A stretch of 12,963 nucleotides of DNA, from contig CAMPGR010000111.1 of the NCBI GenBank assembly GCA_946885605.1, positions 1 to 12,963 of the forward strand, given 5' to 3'. The translations under genes and the position numbers were made by a program. The DNA comes from an uncultured Pseudomonadota bacterium. Its GTDB lineage: Bacteria; Pseudomonadota; Gammaproteobacteria; Burkholderiales; SG8-41. The notes under the pieces were generated by a model. It was not told the origin of the DNA. It saw nothing but the letters and a program-made list of their open reading frames with translations, and searched no databases. This document shows positions 6,656 to 12,963 of the stretch, one piece after another; within the stretch, counting starts at the first letter, position 1, and each line of letters opens with the position of its first letter.

Positions 6656-7287
6656 GCGCACGCCTGGGACTCCTCGTCGCCGGCTTCAACTTCGCCGGAG
6701 TCGTGGAGGACGAATTCAACGACTGGTACGACACCGAGCATATCCCCGAGCGCCAGCGCGTTGCGGGGTTCATCAACGCCGAGCGCTGGATCGGCGCCGA
6801 GGATCCCGCCGTTTCGATCGCAACTTACGATCTCGCGTCGCTCGAGGTGTTGCAAAGCGCAGCGTACAAGGCGATCGCCGGCGCGAACCTCTCGCCGTGG
6901 TCGAAGCGCGTGGCCGGAAAATGCCAGCGCATCTGCCGCTTCGAGGCGGAGCAGATTCTTCCCGGCGGGAAAGCGGCGCCCGTCGAGGCAGGCGGTATGC
7001 TGCTCTTCGCGATGAATGTGAAGCCGGAGGCGGAAGCCGAGTTCAACGAGTGGTACGACACCGAGCACGTGCCGCGCCTCGCCCAGGTTCCGGGGTGCTT
7101 GCTCGCACGGCGCTTCCGCACGAACGGCGGCACGCATCGTTATATCGCGACCTATCACCTCACTGCGCCAGACGTCTGCGCTTCCAAACGCTGGGAGGAG
7201 GCGGCCGTTACGCCGTGGACGCTGAAACTGCGGCCGTACACTTCGGAGCGGCTGAGAGTGGTGCTGCGCCGTTACGTGCGAACGTGA
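6652..7287 (+). CDS. Tandem two-domain dimeric alpha/beta-barrel protein
   Basis: A 211-residue protein made of two copies of one domain. Seen: repeat 1 (about 4-100) has EFNDWYDTEHIPER (21-34), SIATYDL (55-61) and SPWSKR (81-86). Repeat 2 (about 114-208) has EFNEWYDTEHVPRL (130-143), YIATYHL (164-170) and TPWTLK (187-192). The order and spacing match, so this is an internal duplication, and His at 30 and 139 are candidate functional residues. Known: ferredoxin-like repeats of this kind form dimeric alpha/beta barrels, so a fused pair could form one barrel within a chain. Function is unknown; small monooxygenase, isomerase or EthD-like roles are possible. ATG 6652 is preferred. A GTG at 6643 would add three residues. 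No signal peptide. It is the last gene of the operon and related to the protein at 4078-4581. Confidence 0.7.
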   Translation: MSARLGLLVAGFNFAGVVEDEFNDWYDTEHIPERQRVAGFINAERWIGAEDPAVSIATYDLASLEVLQSAAYKAIAGANLSPWSKRVAGKCQRICRFEAEQILPGGKAAPVEAGGMLLFAMNVKPEAEAEFNEWYDTEHVPRLAQVPGCLLARRFRTNGGTHRYIATYHLTAPDVCASKRWEEAAVTPWTLKLRPYTSERLRVVLRRYVRT

Positions 7288-7344
7288 CAGCGCCCTGCAC
7301 CGCACGAACCCGTCAACCGAATCGCTGCTCCCGCGTTGTGACGC

Positions 7345-7363
7345 TATCCGGATGCGCCGGATA
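7345..7363. repeat. 7-bp inverted repeat with 5-base spacer
   Basis: TATCCGG (7345-7351) and CCGGATA (7357-7363) are perfect inverted arms around ATGCG. They sit in the 102-base gap between the barrel-protein gene and the lysine-rich protein gene, 26 bases before the latter's ATG. There is no T tract, so it is not a classical terminator. It could be an operator or a processing hairpin. A weak promoter candidate, TTGTGA at 7336-7341 with GGATAA at 7359-7364, overlaps it. Confidence 0.4.
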
Positions 7364-7389
7364 AGCCGATCCAACTTAGGGAGAGATAC

Positions 7390-7623
7390 ATGAGTAAATT
7401 GCTGTCCACGCTGATCGCGGTTGCCTTCGCCGCGGTTTCCGCCACCGCCGCGGCGCAAGCAACACCTGCTGCACCGGCCGAGCCCGCGTCCCCGGCGGCG
7501 CAAGCCGATCAGTCCAAGGCCGACAAGCCGAAAGCCACCAAGAAGGCGAAGAAATCGACGAAGAAGAGCGGCAAGAAATCGCAGGCCAAGAAGACCAAGA
7601 AGAAAAGCGATACACCGGCGTAA
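7390..7623 (+). CDS. Small secreted lysine/alanine-rich protein
   Basis: A 77-residue protein with unusual composition. Seen: a signal peptide MSKLLSTLIAVAFAAVSATA with likely cleavage at AAA or AAQ around 22-23, a Pro/Ala/Glu-rich linker (24-40), and a highly basic tail with 16 lysines in the last 35 residues arranged as KK pairs separated by Ser, Thr, Gly or Ala. No enzymatic motif is present. Small Lys/Ala-rich exported proteins of this build occur in betaproteobacteria; their role is unsettled, and binding to envelope polyanions is only a guess. A good ribosome site AGGGAGAG (7378-7385) precedes the ATG. The 102-base gap upstream and the strong terminator downstream suggest a separate unit, probably unrelated to the catabolic genes. 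The histone H1-like look of the tail does not make it a DNA protein, because the signal peptide argues for export. Confidence 0.75.
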   Translation: MSKLLSTLIAVAFAAVSATAAAQATPAAPAEPASPAAQADQSKADKPKATKKAKKSTKKSGKKSQAKKTKKKSDTPA

Positions 7624-7630
7624 TTCCTCC

Positions 7631-7648
7631 GGCGCGCGGCCACGCGCC
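7631..7648. repeat. GC-rich stem-loop after the lysine-rich gene
   Basis: GGCGCG (7631-7636) and CGCGCC (7643-7648) form a 6-bp stem with a 6-base loop, eight bases after the stop codon and ahead of the main terminator. It has no U tract and may only stabilise the 3' end of the mRNA. Confidence 0.35.
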
Positions 7649-7667
7649 GCGTGATGATCGCAACGAG

Positions 7668-7696
7668 AAAGGCGGCTCGCGTGGCCGCCTTTTTTT
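7668..7696 (+). terminator. Intrinsic terminator
   Basis: GGCGGC (7671-7676) pairs with GCCGCC (7684-7689) around a seven-base loop. Three preceding A residues can pair with the start of the seven-T run at 7690-7696. A GC stem followed by a T tract, 45 bases after the lysine-rich gene, is a textbook rho-independent terminator. It insulates the hyuA operon from upstream transcription. Confidence 0.9.
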
Positions 7697-7728
7697 CGTA
7701 CAGCGCCTGCCTAGCCGGCGGCGGCGAT

Positions 7729-7758
7729 TTGTTCGATCGAAACGGCATGCATTAGTAT
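7729..7758 (+). promoter_or_regulatory. Weak promoter candidate for hyuA, with palindromic spacer
   Basis: TTGTTC (7729-7734) and TAGTAT (7753-7758) are spaced by 18 bases in front of hyuA, where a new promoter is needed after the terminator. The matches to consensus are only moderate. The 10-bp palindrome TTCGATCGAA (7732-7741) falls at the -35/spacer boundary and could be an operator. Reported as a candidate only. Confidence 0.3.
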
Positions 7759-7784
7759 CGCGTTTTCCCTGCAAGGATGAGCGC

Positions 7785-9872
7785 ATGAACGGCGTTTGCG
7801 TCGGCACCGATACCGGAGGAACGTTCACCGACCTCGTCGCGGTGGATCTCGATCGCGGTCGCTGTCATTACCACAAGGTGCCGACGACGACCGGCGACCC
7901 GGCGCGCGGGATACTGGAGGGCGTGGGCGAGCTCCTGGACCGCAACGGGCTCTCCCGCGCAGAGGTCTCATTTCTCGTGCTCGGCACGACGCTTGCCACC
8001 AACGCGGTGCTCGAGGGCAAGTGGGCGCCGACCGGCGTCATCACGACCGCCGGCTTTCGCGACGTGCTCGAGCTCGCGCGCCAGCGCCGCCCGCACTACT
8101 TCAATCTCGACATCCCGAAGCCGATGCCGCCCGCCGCGCGCGATTGCCGCATCGAAATCGGCGGCCGCATTGCGCACGATGGCTCGGAAGTCGTGCCGCT
8201 TGCCGAGGACGATGTGCGCCGAGCAGTGGAAGTCCTCAAGGAGAAGAAGGTGGAGGCGGTCGCGATCTGCTTCATGCATGCCTACGCCAACCCTGAGCAT
8301 GAGGAGCGGGCGAAGCAGCTCGTGCGGGAACTGTGGCCTCAGGCATACCTCTGCGCTTCCAGCGAAGTGCTGGCGGAGTTTCGCGAGTTCGAGCGTTTCG
8401 CCACCGCGACTGTAAACGCGAGCCTCATGCCGATCATGGACCGGTATCTCGAGCGCTTCGAGCGCGGGGTGCACGCGCTTGGCATTCCGGCCATGCCGCG
8501 CGTCATGCAGTCGAACGGGGGTGCGGTTACGCCGGGCGCGGTGCGGAAGCTGCCGGTCAATACGTTCTTTTCCGGCCCCGCGGGCGGCGTGATCGGCAGC
8601 GTGGGCCTTGGGAGCCAGCTCGGCCTCCCCAACCTCATCACGTTCGACATGGGCGGCACGAGCACCGACGTGTGCTTGATCCGCGACGGCGAGCCCGCCA
8701 AGAAAAGCGAGCGCCAGATGGGCGGCTTTCCCGTGCGCACGCGCACCCTCGACATTCATACGATAGGTGCCGGCGGCGGCAGCATCGCGTGGGTGGACGC
8801 CGGTGGACTGCTCAAGGTCGGACCCCAGAGCGCCGGCTCGGAACCCGGACCTGCGGCTTATGGCCGTGGCGGCACGCGCGCGACGGTCACCGATGCCAAC
8901 GTCGTGCTCGGTCGCCTCAATCCGCGCACGCTGCTCGGCGGGCGCATGGCCGTTTATCCCGAGAAGGCGCGGGCGGTGATCGATGATCTGGCGCGTCAAG
9001 TCGGTATCGATGCGGTCAAAGCCGCGGCGGGCGTGATCGAGATCATCAACGTCAACATGATGGGCGCGGTGCGGGTGATCTCGGTGGAGCAGGGCGAAGA
9101 CCCGCGCGACTTTACCCTTGTCGCATTCGGGGGCGCGGGACCGCTGCACGCGGCCGAGGTTGCGCGCAACATGGGCATGCGCAAAGTGCTCGTGCCGCCG
9201 CGGCCCGGCCTCCTTTCGGCGATCGGGCTGATCCACGCCGATGTGCGCGGGGACTTCAGCCTGACGAGCCTCGCGCGGGCCGAAGCGTCGAGCCTCAAGG
9301 TGCTGAACCGCGGGCTCGCGACGCTCAAGAAGCGCGGCGCCGCATGGATCAAGGGCGAAGGCGAGCGGCAGGCGCGCTTTCAGTGGTTCGCGGATCTGCG
9401 CTACTTCGGACAGAACTTCGAGCTCATCATGGAATTGAAAAACGAGCGGCTCGAAGCCGCTACGCTCGCGCGGCTCGTCGAGTCCTTCCACCACCGGCAC
9501 AAGGATTACTACGGCTACGACATGCGCGGCCAGCCGGTTGAGATCGTCAACCTCCGCCTCGTCGTGACAGCGGCGCGCGAAGGGCCGCCGCAGGAGCGCG
9601 TGAAAGCGCTGCGCGGCGATTTGAGGCAGGCGCTGGTCGAGAAGCGCCAGGCCTGGTTTCCGGATACCGGCTTTACGGCCACACCGGTTTACGACCGCGA
9701 CCGCCTGCCCTCGGGCGGCCGCATCAGCGGGCCCGCGATCGTCGAGCAGATGGACACGACGACCGTTGTCCCGCCGGGCGCGGTCGTGAGGAACGACAGG
9801 ACGGGGTATCTGCACATGGAACTCGCGCCGGTGGCGCAGAAGCGGGAGCGGCAATGGGCAAAGGCGATTTGA
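7785..9872 (+). CDS. hyuA: Hydantoinase/oxoprolinase family protein, subunit A
   Basis: A 695-residue ATP-dependent amidohydrolase subunit of the HyuA/oxoprolinase/acetone carboxylase-beta family. Seen in order: an N-terminal phosphate loop GTDTGGTFTDLV (7-18), LGTTLATNAVLEGK (66-79), FFSGPAGGVIGS (261-272), the second phosphate loop ITFDMGGTSTDV (285-296), HTIGAGGGSIAW (325-336), SAGSEPGPAAYG (349-360), FGGAGPLHA (448-456), PGLLSAIGL (474-482), and the C-terminal domain ending near PAIVEQMDTTTVVPPG (650-665). The length is normal and the motifs are intact. Known: with HyuB these proteins use ATP to open cyclic imides or lactams such as N-methylhydantoin or 5-oxoproline; relatives carboxylate acetone or acetophenone. 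The acetone carboxylase gamma subunit is not nearby, which favours a hydrolase. AAGGA (7773-7777) precedes the ATG by seven bases. It overlaps hyuB by 19 bases. Confidence 0.9.
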   Translation: MNGVCVGTDTGGTFTDLVAVDLDRGRCHYHKVPTTTGDPARGILEGVGELLDRNGLSRAEVSFLVLGTTLATNAVLEGKWAPTGVITTAGFRDVLELARQRRPHYFNLDIPKPMPPAARDCRIEIGGRIAHDGSEVVPLAEDDVRRAVEVLKEKKVEAVAICFMHAYANPEHEERAKQLVRELWPQAYLCASSEVLAEFREFERFATATVNASLMPIMDRYLERFERGVHALGIPAMPRVMQSNGGAVTPGAVRKLPVNTFFSGPAGGVIGSVGLGSQLGLPNLITFDMGGTSTDVCLIRDGEPAKKSERQMGGFPVRTRTLDIHTIGAGGGSIAWVDAGGLLKVGPQSAGSEPGPAAYGRGGTRATVTDANVVLGRLNPRTLLGGRMAVYPEKARAVIDDLARQVGIDAVKAAAGVIEIINVNMMGAVRVISVEQGEDPRDFTLVAFGGAGPLHAAEVARNMGMRKVLVPPRPGLLSAIGLIHADVRGDFSLTSLARAEASSLKVLNRGLATLKKRGAAWIKGEGERQARFQWFADLRYFGQNFELIMELKNERLEAATLARLVESFHHRHKDYYGYDMRGQPVEIVNLRLVVTAAREGPPQERVKALRGDLRQALVEKRQAWFPDTGFTATPVYDRDRLPSGGRISGPAIVEQMDTTTVVPPGAVVRNDRTGYLHMELAPVAQKRERQWAKAI

Positions 9873-11563
9873 GCGGGAGAAGGGCGGGGGTGAAGGCGGT
9901 CGACCCGATCAGGGCCGAAGTGATAGCGCGTTTTCTCCTCGCCACGGCGGAGGAAATGGGAGCGACGCTCACGCGCACCGCGTTCTCGCCCAACATCAAG
10001 GAGCGCGCGGACTGTTCGACTGCCATATTCGACGCGAAAGGCGAAGTGGTCGCGCTCGCCCAGCGCGTGCCGATACACCTCGGCTCGATGGTCGGCGCTG
10101 TGGACGAGATACTGAAGCGTTTCCCGCTGAAGGATATCGTTGCGGGCGACATGTTCGTCGCGAACGATCCGTACAACGGCGGTGGCACCCATCTCCCGGA
10201 TATCACCGTCATTGCGCCCGTCTTTATCGGGAAGCGCATCGTCGCTTTTGTGGCCAACATCGCGCATCACGCCGATGTCGGCGGGATGGTGCCGGGCTCC
10301 GAGGCGGCGGTCTGCAAATCGATCTACCAGGAAGGCGTGCGCATTCCACCGGTGCGCATCATGCGCGCCGGGCAGTTGAACCGCGATGTGTTCGACATAA
10401 TCCTCCTCAATTCGCGCACGCCCGACGAGCGCGTGGGCGACCTCCAGGCACAATTCGCGGCGAATACCGTCGGCGCGCGCAGCCTGCTGCAGCTTTTCGA
10501 GCGCTACGGCGTGAAGGAGACCGAGAGCGCGATCGCCGCTTACCTCGACTTCACGGAGAAGCGCTTCCGCGCGGCGATCGACAGGCTGCCCCGGGGGCGC
10601 TACGTCGCCGAGGATTTCCTCGACGGAAACGCGGAGGGCGAAGTGTGCCGGATTCGGCTCGCGCTGACGGTCGCCAAGGGCCGGCTCGAGTTCGATTTCA
10701 GCGGCTCGGATCCGCAGCTCGAAAGCGCACGCAATATTCCTTACCGTGCGCTGCTCGCCACGGTGTATACGGTCGCCAAAAGCATGCTCGACCCCGAAGT
10801 GCCGGCCAATGCCGGCTATTACCGCACGCTCGAGATCAGCGCGCCGCCGGGGAGCGTGGTGGGCCCGGTACCCCCTGCAGCGATCGGCTGCCGCTCGATT
10901 TCCGCAAGCGTGCTGGGCGACGTCGTTGCGCGCGCGCTCTCTCAGGCGTTGCCGGACAAGGCGCTCGCCGGCAGCGGGCCGCATCATCTCTACGTGTTGT
11001 CGGGCACCGATCCGCGCACCGGCAATTATTTCGTCAACTATGAGACACTCGCAGGCGGCTACGGGGCCCGCGCGAACCGCGATGGCGTGGATGGCGTGCG
11101 GGTTCACGCCTCGGGCTCATCGAATCTCCCCGTGGAAGCGCTGGAGCACGCATATCCTTTCCGCGTCGAACGCTACGCATTGTGGGAAAACTCTTCCGGG
11201 CCGGGACGGTTCCGCGGCGGCGCCGGCGTGGTGCGCGATTATCGGGTGCTCGCGGACGACATCGTGGTGAGCCTCTCGTCGGAACGACAGCATGTTGCCG
11301 CGCAAGGCATGGCGAGTGGCGAAGCAGGCGCCCTCGGCGCATTCATCCTGGATCCCGGGACGCCGCAGGAACGGAGTTTGCCGTCCGCGGCGGCGGATGT
11401 GCGGCTGCCGCGCGGTAGCGTGCTGCGTATCGCCACGCCGGCGGGCGGCGGCTACGGACGCCCTGAAAAGCGCGATCCTGAAGCGATCCGCCGCGATGTG
11501 CGCGAGGAGCGGATCACCGTCGACGAAGCGCAAAGAGCTTACGGCTGGAAGGAGACGCCATGA
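9854..11563 (+). CDS. hyuB: Hydantoinase/oxoprolinase family protein, subunit B
   Basis: A 569-residue partner of HyuA, of the hydantoinase B family. Seen: DPIRAEVIARFLLATAEEMG (17-36), RTAFSPNIKERADCSTAIFD (41-60), HLGSM (75-79), NDPYNGGGTHLPD (104-116), AHHADVGG (137-144), DFSGSDPQ (281-288), the C-terminal GPGRFRGGAG (449-458) and the family ending GGGYGRP (531-537) plus RDVREERITVDEAQRAYG. The length is typical and there is no break. The ATG lies inside the end of hyuA, with GGGAG five bases upstream, so the two are co-translated as expected for subunits of one complex. The first 16 residues are variable and a slightly later start is possible. Substrate unknown: hydantoin-, lactam- or ketone-type compounds are all open. 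Its stop overlaps the ATG of the class V PLP gene by four bases. Confidence 0.9.
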   Translation: MGKGDLSGRRAGVKAVDPIRAEVIARFLLATAEEMGATLTRTAFSPNIKERADCSTAIFDAKGEVVALAQRVPIHLGSMVGAVDEILKRFPLKDIVAGDMFVANDPYNGGGTHLPDITVIAPVFIGKRIVAFVANIAHHADVGGMVPGSEAAVCKSIYQEGVRIPPVRIMRAGQLNRDVFDIILLNSRTPDERVGDLQAQFAANTVGARSLLQLFERYGVKETESAIAAYLDFTEKRFRAAIDRLPRGRYVAEDFLDGNAEGEVCRIRLALTVAKGRLEFDFSGSDPQLESARNIPYRALLATVYTVAKSMLDPEVPANAGYYRTLEISAPPGSVVGPVPPAAIGCRSISASVLGDVVARALSQALPDKALAGSGPHHLYVLSGTDPRTGNYFVNYETLAGGYGARANRDGVDGVRVHASGSSNLPVEALEHAYPFRVERYALWENSSGPGRFRGGAGVVRDYRVLADDIVVSLSSERQHVAAQGMASGEAGALGAFILDPGTPQERSLPSAAADVRLPRGSVLRIATPAGGGYGRPEKRDPEAIRRDVREERITVDEAQRAYGWKETP

Positions 11564-12762
11564 ACCGACCTGTGGAACTCGATGCAGTAACGGCTGCGCG
11601 TGCGCATTTTCCGGCGCTGGAGCGCTGGACGTACATGGATGTCGCGGGACGCGGGGTCCTGTCGCGCGAGGCGCGCGCCGCGCTCGATGCGCATCTCGAC
11701 GAGCGCATGATGAACGGCGGGGACAAGGTGAAGTTCTTCGATCTGGTCGAAGCGACCCGTGCGCGTTTTGCGCAGCTCATACACGCCCATCCCGAGGAGA
11801 TCGCGCTCACCAAGAACATCTCCGAAGGTCTCAACATGGTCGCCACCGCGTTTGACTGGAAGCGTGGCGACAACGTGATCCTCTGCCCCGAGCTCGAGCA
11901 TCCGAACAACGTCTACCCGTGGCTCAACATGCAGCGCTACGGGCTCGAAGTGCGAACCGTCGCGCCGCGCGAGGGCCACATACCGGTCGAGGACATCATC
12001 GCTTGCATGGACTCCGGCACGCGCGTCGTCACCGTATCCACGGTCACCTTTGCGCCGGGATTTCGCACCGACGTCGATACGCTCGGCCGCGCCTGCCGCG
12101 AACGCGGCGTGCTGCTGCTCGTCGATGCCGCCCAGTCGGCCGGCATCATCGATACCGATGTCGCGCGTTCGCACATCGATGCGCTCGCCGTATCGACACA
12201 GAAGGGACTGCTCGCGCTCTACGGCATGGGTTTCTTCTACTGCCGGCGCGAGTGGGCGGAGCGGTTGAAGCCCGCATATCTTGCGCGCTTCGGCGTCGAT
12301 CTCGGCGATGCGCACGAAGCGACCTTGGGCGATCTCTCTTTCAAGTATGCGCCTGCCGCGCGCCGCTTCGACCTCGGCAATTACAACTATGCCGCGTGCG
12401 CCGCGGTGGATGCGTCGATGCGGCAGCTGCTCGAGTGGGGCACGGCCAATATCGAGCGCCATGTGAGCGGTCTCACCCGCGCGCTTGCGCGCGGTTTTCT
12501 GGAGCTGGGACTGTCGGTGTCAGGCGGCGCGCCCGGCCCGCACCTCGCAAATATCGTGACGGTGGGCGAGCTGAGCGCCGATCACTATGCGACCGGCAGC
12601 GAGCGTTACAACCGGCTCTACGAGCACCTTACCGCAAACCGGGTCAAGCTCTCGATCCGGCGCGGGACGCTGCGCTTCTCGCTGCACGTCTACAACAACA
12701 TGGAAGACGTCGAGCGCGTGCTCGATCTCACGCGCCAGTTTCTCGCGACCGAGAAAAAATGA
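11560..12762 (+). CDS. Class V PLP-dependent aminotransferase-fold protein (cysteine desulfurase-like)
   Basis: A 400-residue fold-type I PLP enzyme of aminotransferase class V. Seen: YMDVAGRGVLS (25-35) at the usual N-terminal YLNxAG position, EHPNN (113-117) with H114 for stacking on PLP, VDAAQSAG (188-195) with D189 and Q192, the Schiff-base lysine K215 in STQKG, a short Gly-rich turn YGMGFFY (221-227), and a C-terminal RFSLHVYNN with the carboxylate-binding Arg. The conserved loop cysteine of NifS/SufS desulfurases is not evident, so sulfur transfer is doubtful. Isopenicillin-N-epimerase-like or amino-acid lyase chemistry is equally possible. AAGGAG (11549-11554) lies six bases before the ATG, and ATGA overlaps the hyuB stop, implying tight coupling. 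Inference: it acts on the amino acid released by HyuAB ring opening, or on its precursor. Confidence 0.85.
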   Translation: MNRPVELDAVTAARAHFPALERWTYMDVAGRGVLSREARAALDAHLDERMMNGGDKVKFFDLVEATRARFAQLIHAHPEEIALTKNISEGLNMVATAFDWKRGDNVILCPELEHPNNVYPWLNMQRYGLEVRTVAPREGHIPVEDIIACMDSGTRVVTVSTVTFAPGFRTDVDTLGRACRERGVLLLVDAAQSAGIIDTDVARSHIDALAVSTQKGLLALYGMGFFYCRREWAERLKPAYLARFGVDLGDAHEATLGDLSFKYAPAARRFDLGNYNYAACAAVDASMRQLLEWGTANIERHVSGLTRALARGFLELGLSVSGGAPGPHLANIVTVGELSADHYATGSERYNRLYEHLTANRVKLSIRRGTLRFSLHVYNNMEDVERVLDLTRQFLATEKK

Positions 12763-12963
12763 GAACACAGTCCCTCACCCCCATCCCAACCTTTCCCCTG
12801 GGCGGGAAGGAGCATCACTTCGGTTGGCGTTCGTTGCTCGAATTGCCTCTCGCCCCGCAGGACAAACCTTTCCTCGGCACCGGAGGGGAGAAGCGTCAGC
12901 AAAGCAGTTTCGTCGGTCCCGCAGCGGGGAAGCGTCAGCAAAACAGTTCCCTCCCCTTCAAGG
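12763..12963. other. Non-coding 3' region with short repeats
   Basis: No gene was seen in these 201 bases; the only open frame is antisense and runs back into the PLP gene. An imperfect hairpin, CCTTTCCC (12790-12797) with GGGAAGG (12804-12810), lacks a T tract, so it is not a clear terminator. Composition shifts to C-rich and G-rich blocks typical of interspersed intergenic repeats of betaproteobacteria. Confidence 0.55.
12890..12948. repeat. Direct repeat, two 20-base copies, period 39
   Basis: GAAGCGTCAGCAAAGCAGTT at 12890-12909 recurs at 12929-12948 with one mismatch (A for G at position 15). Both copies follow a GGGG block. The spacer CGTCGGTCCCGCAGCGGG is unrelated to either copy. This looks like an intergenic repeat unit rather than a CRISPR array, since only two copies are visible before the window ends. 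Confidence 0.6.

Noticed and set aside
7968..9854. 628-codon antisense open frame opposite hyuA
   Set aside because: The HyuA frame has intact family motifs throughout. The antisense product is low-complexity Arg/His/Ala and lacks any recognisable domain.
9689..11107. 472-codon antisense open frame opposite hyuB
   Set aside because: A shadow of a conserved gene, with no motif and no ribosome site.
7785..11563. Acetone or acetophenone carboxylase assignment for the HyuAB pair
   Set aside because: The families are related, but no gamma-type or other small subunit gene is adjacent, so a general hydantoinase/oxoprolinase call is safer.
11560..12762. Cysteine desulfurase (SufS/NifS) assignment
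   Set aside because: The PLP-binding residues fit the fold, but the conserved loop cysteine and neighbouring Fe-S assembly genes are not seen.
12890..12948. Possible CRISPR array
   Set aside because: There are only two short imperfect copies with a spacer of 19 bases and no cas genes, so it is treated as a simple direct repeat.

Overview
The window is GC-rich, compactly coded DNA with short or negative intergenic distances, and no RNA genes, transposases or CRISPR arrays were seen. An orphan Bug/TctC-type periplasmic solute-binding protein, a HyuA/HyuB pair, arylmalonate decarboxylase-like enzymes and a small secreted Lys/Ala-rich protein together point to a betaproteobacterium, probably Burkholderiales or a relative. 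This is inference from gene content; there is no phylogenetic marker in the window.

Layout. (1) 28-807, minus strand: a crotonase-fold acyl-CoA enzyme of the MenB/BadI type. (2) 808-1011: a divergent control region with a 14-bp perfect palindrome next to the minus-strand gene and a good sigma70-type promoter facing right. (3) 1012-7287, plus strand: a tight seven-gene operon. In order it encodes two paralogous Asp/Glu-racemase-superfamily enzymes (one lacking the first catalytic Cys, one with both), an FAD-binding-2 oxidoreductase, a single-domain dimeric alpha/beta-barrel protein, a PRISE-type (progesterone 5beta-reductase/iridoid synthase-like) enone reductase, a Bug-type solute receptor, and a tandem two-domain dimeric alpha/beta-barrel protein. 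(4) 7390-7623: a small secreted lysine-rich protein followed by a strong intrinsic terminator at 7668-7696. (5) 7785-12762, plus strand: an overlapping three-gene operon of hydantoinase/oxoprolinase subunits A and B and a class V PLP enzyme without the desulfurase cysteine signature. (6) 12763-12963: a non-coding stretch with short repeats and the start of a palindrome cut by the window edge.

How the genes may work together. The rightward operon and its divergent neighbour look like a catabolic module for an exogenous small carboxylate or cyclic enone. The Bug protein would capture it, the FAD enzyme and the PRISE reductase would handle ring or enone redox chemistry, the racemase-fold pair would isomerise or decarboxylate a dicarboxylate-like intermediate, and the MenB/BadI-like enzyme would cleave a beta-keto acyl-CoA ring. 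The barrel proteins could be small isomerases, cyclases or monooxygenases. The second operon (HyuA, HyuB, class V PLP enzyme) is an ATP-dependent amide or lactam hydrolase, or carboxylase-like pair, joined to an amino-acid-type PLP enzyme. No substrate is proved by the sequence, and no transcriptional regulator or TctA/TctB-type membrane transporter lies in the window. I did not recognise the combination as a characterised pathway.
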